From Chaenocephalus aceratus (taxonomy: Eukaryota > Chordata > Actinopteri > Perciformes > Channichthyidae), in assembly GCA_023974075.1 (NCBI GenBank), contig JAMFTG010000280.1, positions 62,001 to 126,000 of the forward strand: DNA of 64,000 bases. The letters are read 5' to 3'. Shown here in pieces: positions 23,691-34,011 of this stretch (the first letter of the stretch is position 1; every line of letters starts with the position of its first letter). The notes below the pieces were generated by a model. It saw nothing but the letters and a program-made list of their open reading frames with translations. It did not search any database and was not told the origin of the DNA. The position numbers were made by a program, and so were the translations under genes.

Positions 23691-23965
23691 TCATCAACCT
23701 GTTTCTTCTCAGTATCAAGCCACACGTATTGTTTTTACTTCGGCTGAGACTGTGTGTGTGCGCTCAGGGTGAGTTTGGCTGTGTTTCGCTGTGTATCGTT
23801 TAACAAGGAAACCACACCTCCACGGAGCTCAGCGCGATTCACAACGTGAAACAATTGGACGTTGTGAATCACCCCGAGCACACACAAAGTCTCAGCCGAA
23901 GTCAAAACAATAAGTGTGGCTTGATAATGAGAAGAAAAAGGTTGATAAACGCTGTGAGAATGGGT
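23688..23965. repeat. imperfect 270-bp palindrome
   Basis: ATCAACCTGTTTCTTCTCA at the left pairs with GAGAAGAAAAAGGTTGAT at the right, and AAGCCACACGTATTGTTTTT pairs with AAAACAATAAGTGTGGCTT. The stem continues through CTTCGGCTGAGACT. This forms the centre of the foldback element between the two minisatellite blocks. Confidence 0.8.
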
Positions 23966-24379
23966 CTCAGACCCATCCTCTCTCAGACCCATCCTCTCTC
24001 AGACCCATCTTAACCCATCTGTTATCAGCAGCAGCCTGGAGGAGACATCAGCTGAGCTGCGTGTGTGTGTGAGGAAGTCCGTGGATTGGTCAATCGGAGC
24101 ACACTGGGCTCACAGGGAGGGGGGCGAGAGCTCCAACGAGCCGTTTAGTGGAGAGAGTGAATACACGTAGTTTACAGAGATGCTGTCTGCCAAACAATGT
24201 GAGTTTGGAAAATTGCACAGTATTTTTCTATTGTAATATCCCTCAACAATGGTATTATGATCAGTAGAAAGGACCATGACATGTGACCTTTAAAGAAAAT
24301 GGGTAGCTCTTAAAAGAGCTTTTGGTTTGGAGGAGCCATGGTAATACTAATAAAGGGCTGGCTTATCTAAAGCCAGTTG

Positions 24380-24523
24380 AGTAGCACTTGAAATGTTTTT
24401 GCTCTATGAAGCCTGATGTACTTATATGATTCTGTTTTCTTCAAGTTTGTATTTTGTTGGTCGAACGCACTTATTTTAAGTCGCTTTGGATAAAAGCGTC
24501 AGCTAAATGCAATGTAATGGTGA
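24380..24523 (+). mobile_element. fish LINE/SINE 3' tail
   Basis: CGAACGCACTTATTTTAAGT, CGCTTTGGATAAAAGCGTC and GCTAAATGCAATGTAATG are the widely shared fish L2-type tail. It ends exactly where the 52-bp minisatellite begins. Confidence 0.7.
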
Positions 24524-25680
24524 CCCTACACCACGTTCTGCTGCCATGACACTACACCCTCCTCATTCAGATAGGAGCTACACCACGTTCTGCTGCCATG
24601 ACACTACACCCTCCTCATTCAGATAGGACCTACACCACGTTCTGCTGCCATGACACTACACCCTCCTCATTCAGATAGGACCTACACCACGTTCTGCTGC
24701 CATGACACTACACCCTCCTCATTCAGATAGGACCTACACCACGTTCTGCTGCCATGACACTGCACCCTCCTCATTCAGATAGGACCTACACCACGTTCTG
24801 CTGCCATGACACTGCACCCTCCTCATTCAGATAGGACCTACACCACGTTCTGCTGCCATGACACTGCACCCTCCTCATTCAGATAGGACCTACACCACGT
24901 TATGCTGCCATGACACTGCACCCTCCTCATTCAGATAGGACCTACACCACGTTATGCTGCCATGACACTACACCCTCCTCATTCAGATAGGAGCTACACC
25001 ACGTTCTGCTGCCATGACACTACACCCTCCTCATTCAGATAGGACCTACACCACGTTCTGCTGCCATGACACTACACCCTCCTCATTCAGATAGGACCTA
25101 CACCACGTTCTGCTGCCATGACACTGCACCCTCCTCATTCAGATAGGAGCTACACCACGTTCTGCTGCCATGACACTGCACCCTCCTCATTCAGATAGGA
25201 GCTACACCACGTTCTGCTGCCATGACACTGCACCCTCCTCATTCAGATAGGACCTACACCACGTTCTGCTGCCATGACACTGCACCGCACCCTCTCCTTC
25301 ATTCAGATAGGACCTACACCACGTTTCTGCTGCCATGACACTACACCCTCCTCATTCAGATAGGACCTACACCACGTTCTGCTGCCATGACACTGCACCC
25401 TCCTCATTCAGATAGGACCTACACCACGTTCTGCTGCCATGACACTACCACCCTCCTCATTCAGATAGGAGCTACACCACGTTCTGCTGCCATGACACCT
25501 GCACCCTCCTCATTCAGATAGGACCTACACCACGTTTCTGCTGCCATGACACTTACACCCTCCTCATTCAGATAGGACCTACACCACGTTCTGCTGCCAT
25601 GACACTGCACCCTCCTCATTCAGATAGGAGCTACACCACTGTTCTGCTGCCATGACACTACACCCTCCTCATTCAAATAG
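24524..25680. repeat. 52-bp minisatellite derived from the transposase 3' end
   Basis: About 22 units of 52 bp (CCTACACCACGTTCTGCTGC... CCTCCTCATTCAGATAGG). Read on the minus strand each unit encodes NEEGVVSWQQNVV followed by a stop, the end of the Harbinger transposase. The array abuts and overlaps the last codons of that ORF. Units vary mainly at ACTACACC/ACTGCACC and GAGCTAC/GACCTAC, and a few have one-base indels. Confidence 0.95.
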
Positions 25681-27138
25681 GAGCAGAAGGTCTCCCGCAG
25701 TTGGATGGATCGGCGTTGTGTGGCGTTGTTGGAGCCCATCATAGGTGCATCGCGCAGGGTTGGAGCTTCATCACTCGACTCTGCAACGACAGGTGTGCGT
25801 GATGGCCTTCCTATTGTCTTCCTGCGGAGGACGTTGTGCAACACACAGGTGGCCTTCACACACAACTCTGTTACCTCCGGGCTGGTGGTGATGACACGCC
25901 GGAACATTCTCCACCGAGATGAGAGGATGCCAAACGCACATTCAACCACCAACCTGGCCCGGCTGAGGCGGTAATTGAACAGCCTCCTTTCGCGTGTGAG
26001 GTGATGTCCAGGGAACGGACGCAGCAGGTTGTCCAGCAGCGGAAAAGCCTCATCTCCAACCAACACATGGGGGAGAAGGCCGAGCCGCTCTGCTCCTGGG
26101 ATGAGGGTGTCAGGTGGGAGCTGCTGACTGCCATCTCGGAGGCAATCTCCAAAAGCGGAATTCCTCAGGCTCCCACCGTCGCTGCTCCTTCCAAAACCTC
26201 CGACATCCACTACCCTGAAGAGGTACTGGGCGTCCACTACCCTGAAGAGGTACTGGGCATCCACTACCCTGAAGAGGTACTGGGCATCCACTACCCTGAA
26301 GAGGTACTGGGCATCCACGACAGCCAGCAGTACCAAGGAGTAGGTGGACTTGTAGTTGAAGTAGAGGGACCCAGAATTTGCCGGAGCCTGGATCACCACG
26401 TGCTTCCCATCAATGGCACCAACGCAATTCGGAAACTTCCAGCGCTCCTGGAACCCAGCAGCGATGGCTCTCCAGTCCTCCGTCTGTGGCATGGTCTCCT
26501 CGACCAGCGCGGTCCAGATGGCACCCCCAACCTCCTTCACGATGACAGCCACTGTTGCATGCCCGACCCGATAGCTGAATGCTATGGTCCTGTACGAGTA
26601 ACGGGTTGCCAGGTACCTGAGAAAAAAGTAATATACATGATTTAAAAAAGAAAAAGTCATACGCCACGCAGATACAGATCCCTCCCCCCCTCACACACCC
26701 ACACACATACCAGACACACACACAGACCACATACACACACAGGGGAGCAATACTGTGTTTACCTAGCTATCTTAATTAATGTCATTCATCTGAACTAAAT
26801 CACAGACTTCATTCATCCATTGCATGCATTCTCTCTCTTTATATACAGAGTCATATTAAAGAAGTAGAAATACACAAAACATACCGTAGGCAGATGGCGA
26901 GTCGCTCGGCGGGTCCGATAGACAAACGCATATGGGTGTCTGCCTTTGAAATCAGTGGACCCACTTTTCCGAGCAACTCGTCGAACACGTCTTTGCTCAT
27001 CCTGAAGTACTGCTGAAACAGTACATCATCCAGGCGGAGCTCTTGGACAAGAACGTGATATTACCCCCGTTGCAGACGTTTTCTGAGTATCAGCTGTACC
27101 CAACAGCGACGCACAATACGTGGCCTCCTGCGAGACAT
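25620..27138 (-). pseudogene. PIF/Harbinger DDE transposase
   Basis: Two exons. Exon 1 (27,138-26,885) starts MSRRRPRIVRRC and continues YHVLVQELRLDDVLFQQYFR and LSIGPAERLAICL; it has an in-frame TAA (27,061-27,063). The splice is CG/GTATGT to TTTTTTCTCAG, and exon 2 (26,616-25,620) opens RYLATRYSYRTIAFSYRVGH. The DDE_Tnp_4 core is clear: CVGAIDGKH (first Asp), VVDVGGFGRSSDGG (second Asp), VGDEAFPLLD (third acidic pair), then ARLVVECAFGIL and CVLHNVLR. Just before the second Asp, VVDAQYLFR is present four times in frame (26,214-26,321), where family members have one. A one-base insertion near 25,640 replaces the normal end WQQNVV-stop by WQQNSGVAPI. With a stop, an expansion in the core and an altered end it should be inactive. 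Expected length without the extra repeats is about 390 residues, normal for the family. Confidence 0.85.
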
Positions 27139-27359
27139 TACATAAACCAACGCTACCCTTGCTACAAAACCGGCATCCATTTTGGCAATAGTGAAGAAGA
27201 AGCGGGCTTTTTTTTGCTTTGTATGCCGGGGGCTGGCGGGAGATTCCTGATTGGTTGTTGGTCGCAAGAAATCGCCAAGTCTCAGACACGCCCAGCTTTT
27301 TGATGCCTGTCGTGTAGACGGGGGCGTTATTGTTTAGGTGTCTTTTAATAAGCAGGTAG

Positions 27360-27889
27360 TGTTAGAAATTAAAATCAATGTTGATATGGCATAATTTGAA
27401 TTAAATACACTATTTAATTTAAATCAGTTTTATTCTGAAAAACCTGAAGTTCACTAACTATTAACTTAATACTTTTATTCTGAAAATGCTTCACTTCCGG
27501 TTAGCATTAGCATGTGGCGAAATGCTGCATGTTCAAACCATGAATCAACGGTGTGAAATGACATGTGGTGTTGTACATTGAGCACACATTGGGGTTAGCA
27601 CTCATTTATTGCCGCTGAATAACGTTTATTAGGGAATGTTTAAATAACCCGCCCCCCGACGACGTCGGCCAATAGGAGAAAACCTCAGATGACAACAGGA
27701 AGAGCAAGCCAAAGATTGACCTCTTCCTCCGGCTGACCCGGACTGACCGGACGCATGGGGAGAGCCGCCTCCACTCGCACATTTGTACACCACCGCATCT
27801 TTTGTGTAATTAAATGCTGTTAACTTTTATAAGCTTCCCTTGACTCTTTTCAGTCTCTCCTGCCTTCAGGGCTCTAGAATTCACTAACA
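27360..27889. mobile_element. solo LTR (530 bp)
   Basis: Starts TGTTAGAAATTAAAATC and ends AGAATTCACTAACA, with inverted TGTTAG/CTAACA termini and a 4-bp GTAG duplication (27,356-27,359 and 27,890-27,893). A second copy is at 49,256-49,849. No internal region is present on either side, so the element was reduced by LTR-LTR recombination. It sits 34 bp right of the Harbinger element. Confidence 0.85.
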
Positions 27890-27893
27890 GTAG

Positions 27894-30239
27894 TCATATC
27901 ATTAGCTAGAACTAGCTGGATCTGATCGATATGGACAAACGCGAGTGAAGTCTAATCTGACGGGAGAGAGAGATCAGCTGCTGCTGACGAGTCGACACGC
28001 AGCTCTGCATGATCACATGCAGCGGTGAGCGGACAAAACACACACTTCAGGTTAGAATATCACACGTAGCTATTTTAATTACCTCTCAAACTACCTAAAC
28101 TAGTTATAGAAATGTTTAGTTTTACTGTCGTGTCACTCATTACTGGATCCGCGAGCTGCATGATACTGGCATAATAGATTGCCCGATCGGGCAACCAGCA
28201 GGTGAGGCTTCATTGCCCGAGCTAAATACTAGATGGCCCGGGCCATCGGGCAGTCGTTAATGTCGAGCCCTGGTGTGTGTGTGTGTGTGTGTGTGTGTGA
28301 GTAAGTATATTTCGCGACCTATTTAGGTTTTGTTTTTTTTTATAAGTTTTTAATAATTTTTTTTTTTATAATTTTTTTTTTATTCGTCCGTGACCACGAC
28401 GCCATCTGCGATCGATTAACTTGTGGACAATGATCCCTCGCTCCCTTGCACTGATCTCGCCTCCTTCTGGCCTGTTAAGTGGCCTGCCTCACACAGGGTG
28501 ACTGGCTGTCCACATGATGTGGCCTGCCGACATGGCCACTGTCATACAGATCATAAATCAAAGCCCTTGATTGGTCTCTGTGTGTCATTCAAGCTCGGGA
28601 TAAGCTCAGCTCAGGTGAGGTAAAGGACTCTCTGAGTGTTTAGATAGTTAACTTAGTCTAAGTTCTCAGTGGGTCTCAAACGGTGTGGTCACCAGTTATG
28701 TAAACACATATTAAGGTGAAAAAAGGTAAGATACACTTTTAAAACTTGTTGAGAGAAAACTAGTCTTTGCTGCTGCCTCAAAGAGGAGGAGAGGAGGGAG
28801 ACAGGAGAGGCTGATTCAGGAGCACAGACACACACAACTATAAATGAACCAAAAATAAATTAAACAAGTTTCAGTGTTTTTTTCATATTGGAAATGGTAT
28901 GTTATTGGTTATGGCCATGATTTTATGATTATTGAAATGTATACAGTTCTGTTTAATATAGGTGTTTCCATAGATCAAGTCTCTATATTTTCTCCTCAAA
29001 ATGCACCAGATTGATGCATTTAACTCCAAATAAAAAATAAAATCTTACCGGGGGGGGGGGGGGGGCATGCCCCTGGACCCCCATAGAGGATTTGAGGTCG
29101 ACCCCCACTAAAAATCACATGGATAGGTTCCTAAATACATTTTTTTTTTTTAATAGTAAACCATTTCCATATGTTCATGTGTGGGTAGTAGATTTAAACT
29201 ATAGGGCTATCATTATGGGCCCTGCCTGTACCTGTTCGCTCTGCCATCGCGTGAAGGGTCTGCTAACAAGCGACCAACAGAGAGGTTAATGTTGTTGCAC
29301 GTCACCTCACCCCCCCCCCCCCCCCCCCGCTACCACCACTACCGCTATTTCAGATATGTGGGAAACAGATCTGTGGGAAACACTGGCAGTTAATGGACCA
29401 GCACCAGAGGTGTTCCCATACACACAGGCGTTGGAGCTGTTCTTCATGAAATCCCAGAAGGATGAAGTGCTCTGACAAACAGTGCCATCTTTGCGCAAAA
29501 TGATTAAACAGGAATGAAAAGTCAATAAATAAACATGTTGTTAAAAAATGTTTTTTTTTTTTTTCGGGCACCCCCCCCCCGCCCGCTGCCACCACCCGCC
29601 CAAGTATATTTCCGATCTGTGGGAAACACTGAGTCTATAGTTGATTCCTGGCTTAATTGAACAACAACAAACTTTTTCGAACTATCCATTCACTATGTCA
29701 CACGCCACCGGTTCCCGTGGGTCTGGACGTCCTAGGAGGTACAATTTCCGTCCATAGAACCAGCGACCGAGCCTGTTAAGTGTAGTTGTGTGTCGTCTTT
29801 TCTAGCTTTCGCGCCAGTTTGGTTATACGGAATCTGTGGAATCTCAGCTTTCATATGATAACTAGTTTGTACAGGTTGCATGAAGTATACAATATTTCTA
29901 CGGCGAGTGCATTAGCACCCTGCCAACGGGTATATGGGGCTTATAAACATGCATGTGTGCCAAGTCAGTTTGAAATGTAGTTGCCCCCAGAGATCAATCG
30001 GAAGTCGGAACCGCCATTCAGTATCCCCGTTGGATCAGTAATGCTGCATGCTTGACGCAGGTCTATTCAAATTCTATTCGGAGGCATTTCGATTTTTAAA
30101 CACGGCGTCAGTAACGTGCACTTGTTACAGCAGGAAAATAATTTTAACCAAATGAGTTGCCAACTAATTCAGTCGTCGATTCGTTGGTGACGTCATCACG
30201 TGTGTTTCACAGGCAGTTAAGCTCCAACGTATCGGTCTT
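27894..30239. other. repeat-rich intergenic stretch without supported genes
   Basis: 27,940-28,150 is homologous in inverted orientation to 7,030-7,262 inside a Harbinger element. 28,160-28,270 has clustered CCCGATCGGGC and GGCCCGGGCC palindromes ending at a (GT)n run (28,272-28,300). There are poly-T runs (28,330-28,380), a G run (29,050-29,066) and a C run (29,310-29,329). Two same-direction CTGTGGGAAACACTG ends of a fish hAT-type element lie at about 29,370-29,386 and 29,617-29,631. 30,150-30,230 matches 46,900-46,975 (GTTGCCAACTAATTCAGTCG). No ORF here has family support. Confidence 0.5.
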
Positions 30240-32617
30240 CTTATCGGTACAAGAGACATTTAAAACATATATATGTATTGCTCATCAAGGAATATTTAAA
30301 TCAGTTTCAACAAACATTTAGCATCATTGCCATATCTGAAACTTGGATCACGGAGGACAAAGGCATAGACTTTGAGCTGGAGGGCTATGAACTCAGATAC
30401 ATCAATAGACAAAACAAGGGTGGAGGAGGAGTAGCCTTGTATGTGGACAATACTTTACAATTTAAGGTGATGAATTATATGTCAACAGTGATTGATAATG
30501 TATTGGAATGTATCACGATTGAAATCTGCAAAGAAAAAAATGTAATCATCAGTTGTATATATAGAGCACCCGGCGCTAGTATTGAGATTTTCAAGGACTG
30601 GATGGAGGAAATATTCTCAAAAGTGATTCATAAAACAGTTTTCATTTGTGGTGACTTCAATATTGACCTTCTAAATCCAAATAATCACAGCATGACAGAA
30701 GAATTTATCAACACAATGTACAGTATGAGTTTATATCCAAAAATTACTAGACCGAGCAGAATCACATCGCATTGTGCTACTCTCGTAGACAATATATTCA
30801 CAAATGACATAGAAAACAATACAGTAAGTGGACTCTTAATAAATGATATAAGTGACCACCTACCAGTATTTGCAGTTTATGACAAAAACTACAGTAACAA
30901 CATGCCGGACAATGCTACTCAATACAGACGAGTTAGATCAGAGGAAGCAATGAACGCTTTAAAAAATGCTTTACTGGCACAAAGATGGGATGATTTATAC
31001 AAAGAAAACAATATTGACAGTGCATATGATCAATTCATGAGAATGTTTTTATCATTATATAATACATACTGCCCAATTGTCAAATACAGTAGAAAAATGA
31101 AATATGCAGAATGTCCATGGATCACAAGGGGTTTACAAAATGCCTGTAAAAAGAAAAATTCATTGTATAGAGATTTCATGAGAAATAAAACAAAAGAGAC
31201 AGAGATTAGATATAAATTAACAATTATAATAAGGACCTGCAAAAGTGAATACTATCGGAAATTACTCGACAAAAATAAAAACAACATTAAAGGAATATGG
31301 AGCATACTGAATAGTATTATAAAAAATGGGTCTAGAAAAAGGAGTTATCCAACATACTTCATTGACAAGGATAAGGAAGAAGAAAATATGGATGTTGTAT
31401 CCAACAGTTTCAATGATTTCTTTGTAAATGTTGGCCTAAATTAGCAGGTAAAATCCCTGATGGAGGAACATCAGAAGAAAAACTGGAAAACGTAATCCTT
31501 TCTCAATGTTCCTCACAGCAGTGGATGAAAGAGAAGTTGTTGATATTGTAACGAAAAGTAAAAACAAAAAATCTACCGATTGTGATGACATTGACATGAC
31601 TGTATTAAAAAAGGTTATAGATGTTATTTCAAAACCATTCACACACATATGTAACTTATCATTCCAAACTGGTGCATTTCCTAACAAAATGAAAATAGCA
31701 AAAGTCATACCTTTGTTCAAAGCTGGGAACAAACATCACTTCACAAACTATAGACCTGTCTCACTTCTACCACAATTCTCAAAAATTCTTGAAAAGCTTT
31801 TCAATAACAGACTGAACAATTTCATAGAAAAACACAAACTTCTCACCGAAAGTCAATACGGATTCAGAGCCAATAGATCAACATCGATGGCTTTAATAGA
31901 CTCACTTGAAGAAATTACTAGCTCAATTGATCAAAAGAAACATGCCATTGGAATATTCATTGACCTAAAAAAAGCATTCGACACAATTAATCATGACATA
32001 TTAATAAAGAAACTGGAACGTTATGGAATCAGGGGTGTAGTTTTGGAATGGGTAAGAAGTTATTTAACCAACAGGCAACAGTTTGTGAAGCTGGGAGAGT
32101 GTTGTTCTTCATATTTGGACATTACATGCGGTGTCCCCCAGGGGTCAGTATTGGGGCCAAAACTATTTATTATGTATATTAATGAAATATGCAATGTATC
32201 GACAGTACTCAAGTTTGTTTTGTTTGCTGATGACACCAATATATTTTGTTCTGGGGACAATGTACAGCTACTGTTAGAAGAGATCACAGGTGAAATATGC
32301 AAACTAAAGTTATGGCTAAACAGTAATAAGTTATCATTAAACATGAATAAAACAACATTAATCATATTTGGAAATAGCAATACACTATCCATTAAGATAG
32401 ATGGGATTTTCATTGAGAGAGTTAAAGAACATAAATTCCTTGGAATCACAATTGATGAGAAACCGAGCTGGAAACCACACATAAAACATATTCATTCCAA
32501 AGTCTCAAGAAGTATTGCAATTTTAAACAAGGCAAAACAGATTCTTGATCAAAATTCCCTCTACATTCTTTACTGTTCATTGGTGTTACCTTATTTAAGT
32601 TACTGTGCAGAGGTTTG
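30240..32617 (+). pseudogene. APE-type LINE (CR1/Jockey-like), EN and RT domains
   Basis: 5'-truncated non-LTR retrotransposon. The first frame (30,278-31,444) carries an AP-endonuclease domain: IAISETWITEDKG, GGGGVALYV, VFICGDFNIDLL and ISDHLPVFAV. The second (from 31,506) carries reverse transcriptase: VIPLFKAGNKHHFTNYRPVS, GFRANRSTSMAL, DLKKAFDTINHDIL, CGVPQGSVLGPKLF and LFADDTNIF. Two one-base shifts, near 31,440 and 31,491, separate the frames. The ORF breaks at 32,618, where a DNA transposon is inserted between codons for YCAEV and WGSNYK, and resumes at 39,178. Confidence 0.9.
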
Positions 32618-32957
32618 TAGTTGGGTCTAGAACCTCAATTCCGTGACCATTCTTCTGCTAAGATGTTTTGACACTTGATTTTACATCATTGGACCTTTTA
32701 TAAAAAATATAGACCCAAGGTCCCTCCCAAAAATCCCGGCAATTTTTGCTAGAGGGCCAAATCCAAGATGGCTGCTCGCGCCATCTTAAAAAATTAACTT
32801 TTGAACCAGAGCGCCTAGAGTCATGTGTAAATGCACTTTTTGGGGTATGTCGGCCACAAGGATTCAATTTCTGACATCAGTTTGGTGCGATGACATCGTT
32901 CGGACCCACAAATCCAAGATGGCCACCATCCGGTCGAGAAAATATACACGTTTTGAA
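32618..32957. repeat. long terminal inverted repeat, left
   Basis: Contains CAAGATGGCTGCTCGCGCC and CAAGATGGCCACCATCCGG, two CAAGATGGC blocks of the kind that bind YY1 (CCATCTT core). The same two blocks lie inverted in the right arm. YY1 binding is a motif-level suggestion only. Confidence 0.85.
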
Positions 32958-34011
32958 CGGGAACATGCAGGATCACGAGGGTACCGGTCACGGCAGTAGA
33001 ACAAGCACTCACTGTTATAAACTGAAGTATATATATGTACTATATATGGGGGCGGAGCTTCCTACAGGCGATATAGGCGTTTGCCTAGAGCGCCACCCAG
33101 AAGGGGGCGCCACAAATAAAAAAAAAAAAAAGTTTGCTTGGCGCAGTTTTGGCTCTATATCTGCAACCATTATTTAAAAAAAAATAATAATAATCTAACA
33201 TAAGGGAAAATGAGCCAAAAATCTAAAATGGTCGGTCGGTCTAAGAGCCTCAGCTTTAAGTGTTCACAGTCAGAACATGCTAGAGCGCTGTGCATTGATG
33301 GGTATCTGTCAAGTGTTTTTAAAATTGAGCGTTGAGGAAAGAAAGACTAACGTTAGAGAACTGTGAAGAGGCAAAAGCCATCGGGGCGCAGTATAAAAAC
33401 AGAAGAAAAGAAGAAGAAGAGAAACGTGCCAAGTTGAAAGGTAGGCTATGCCATTTTGATTGTATTGTCAACATTAGCGAATGGATCATGTAATCTTGCT
33501 AGTTAGCCAAGCCAACGTTAGCTAGCCAGCGTTTGTTATTACCATTCAGTAGAAACTGTCATAAGGCTATTTTTGTTGTGTCATGAAATAGAAATATTAG
33601 TAATAATAACAATGTTAGTTTTGGTGTAGCGAGCTACACGTGAAGTTTACCTCAGAAAGCAGATTGACTATCCGAGTCAAAAATTTGCCAAATTCAACCC
33701 TGTCATAATGCGCGTTAACGTTAGCTAACTAGCTCAGTGGTTCTCAACTCCAGTCCTGTTGAATGTTTTCGTTCCAACCCAGAACTAACACACCTGATTC
33801 AACTGTTCTAATAAGATAGTCATAGCTCTTGATTAGTTGAATCAGACCTGTCAGGCTGTCCAAATGCTTACTAACTAAATAATAGCTACATTTAACAAAT
33901 GGAAATTATTCTTAATTTCTTATCTGCCCCCATATCAATATCTAATACGTAGGCCTACTTGTGTTTCTTATAGGGATTCATGAGTATGCCGCACGATATG
34001 GATCATAGCTT

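Larger units (their letters stand above)
21791..24289. mobile_element. TTAA-flanked foldback transposon with minisatellite core
   Basis: TTAA at both edges (21,787-21,790 and 24,290-24,293); ends AGGTGACATGTCATG and CATGACATGTGACCT. Further inverted arms pair 22,075-22,160 with 24,010-24,100 (CCACGGACTTCCTCACACAC and its complement; CAGCTGATGTCTCCTCC and its complement). Two outer-flank motifs repeat as TCCGCGGAGCCGTTACGTTAA. TTAA specificity fits piggyBac or Kolobok; no transposase is present. Confidence 0.7.
20502..27326. mobile_element. PIF/Harbinger transposon, 6.8 kb, with nested insertions
   Basis: Terminal inverted repeats CGCCCCGTCTACACTACAGG (20,502) and the reverse complement at 27,302-27,326 (one extra C and one mismatch), each flanked by TTA (20,499-20,501 and 27,327-27,329). 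It carries the two genes typical of the group: a MADF/Myb-like DNA-binding protein (+, 20,798-21,418) and a DDE transposase (-, 25,620-27,138). Between them sit a TTAA-flanked foldback element, a LINE/SINE tail and a 52-bp minisatellite. Both genes are damaged, so the copy is not autonomous. Confidence 0.9.

Noticed and set aside
22065..23803. Two overlapping long ORFs (about 560 and 549 codons)
   Set aside because: They are the 16/17-bp minisatellite read in frames that lack stops; composition is purely repetitive and no start context or homology supports them.
24300..24320. Hairpin AGCTCTTTTAAGAGCT followed by ACCCA on the minus strand, like a histone mRNA 3' stem-loop
   Set aside because: The stem differs from the GGCTCT consensus, no histone ORF lies upstream, and it abuts a repeat tail; chance similarity is likely.
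29050..29600. Long G and C runs as possible regulatory quadruplex sites
   Set aside because: They lie in transposon remnants with no gene nearby; homopolymers here may also be assembly-sensitive.
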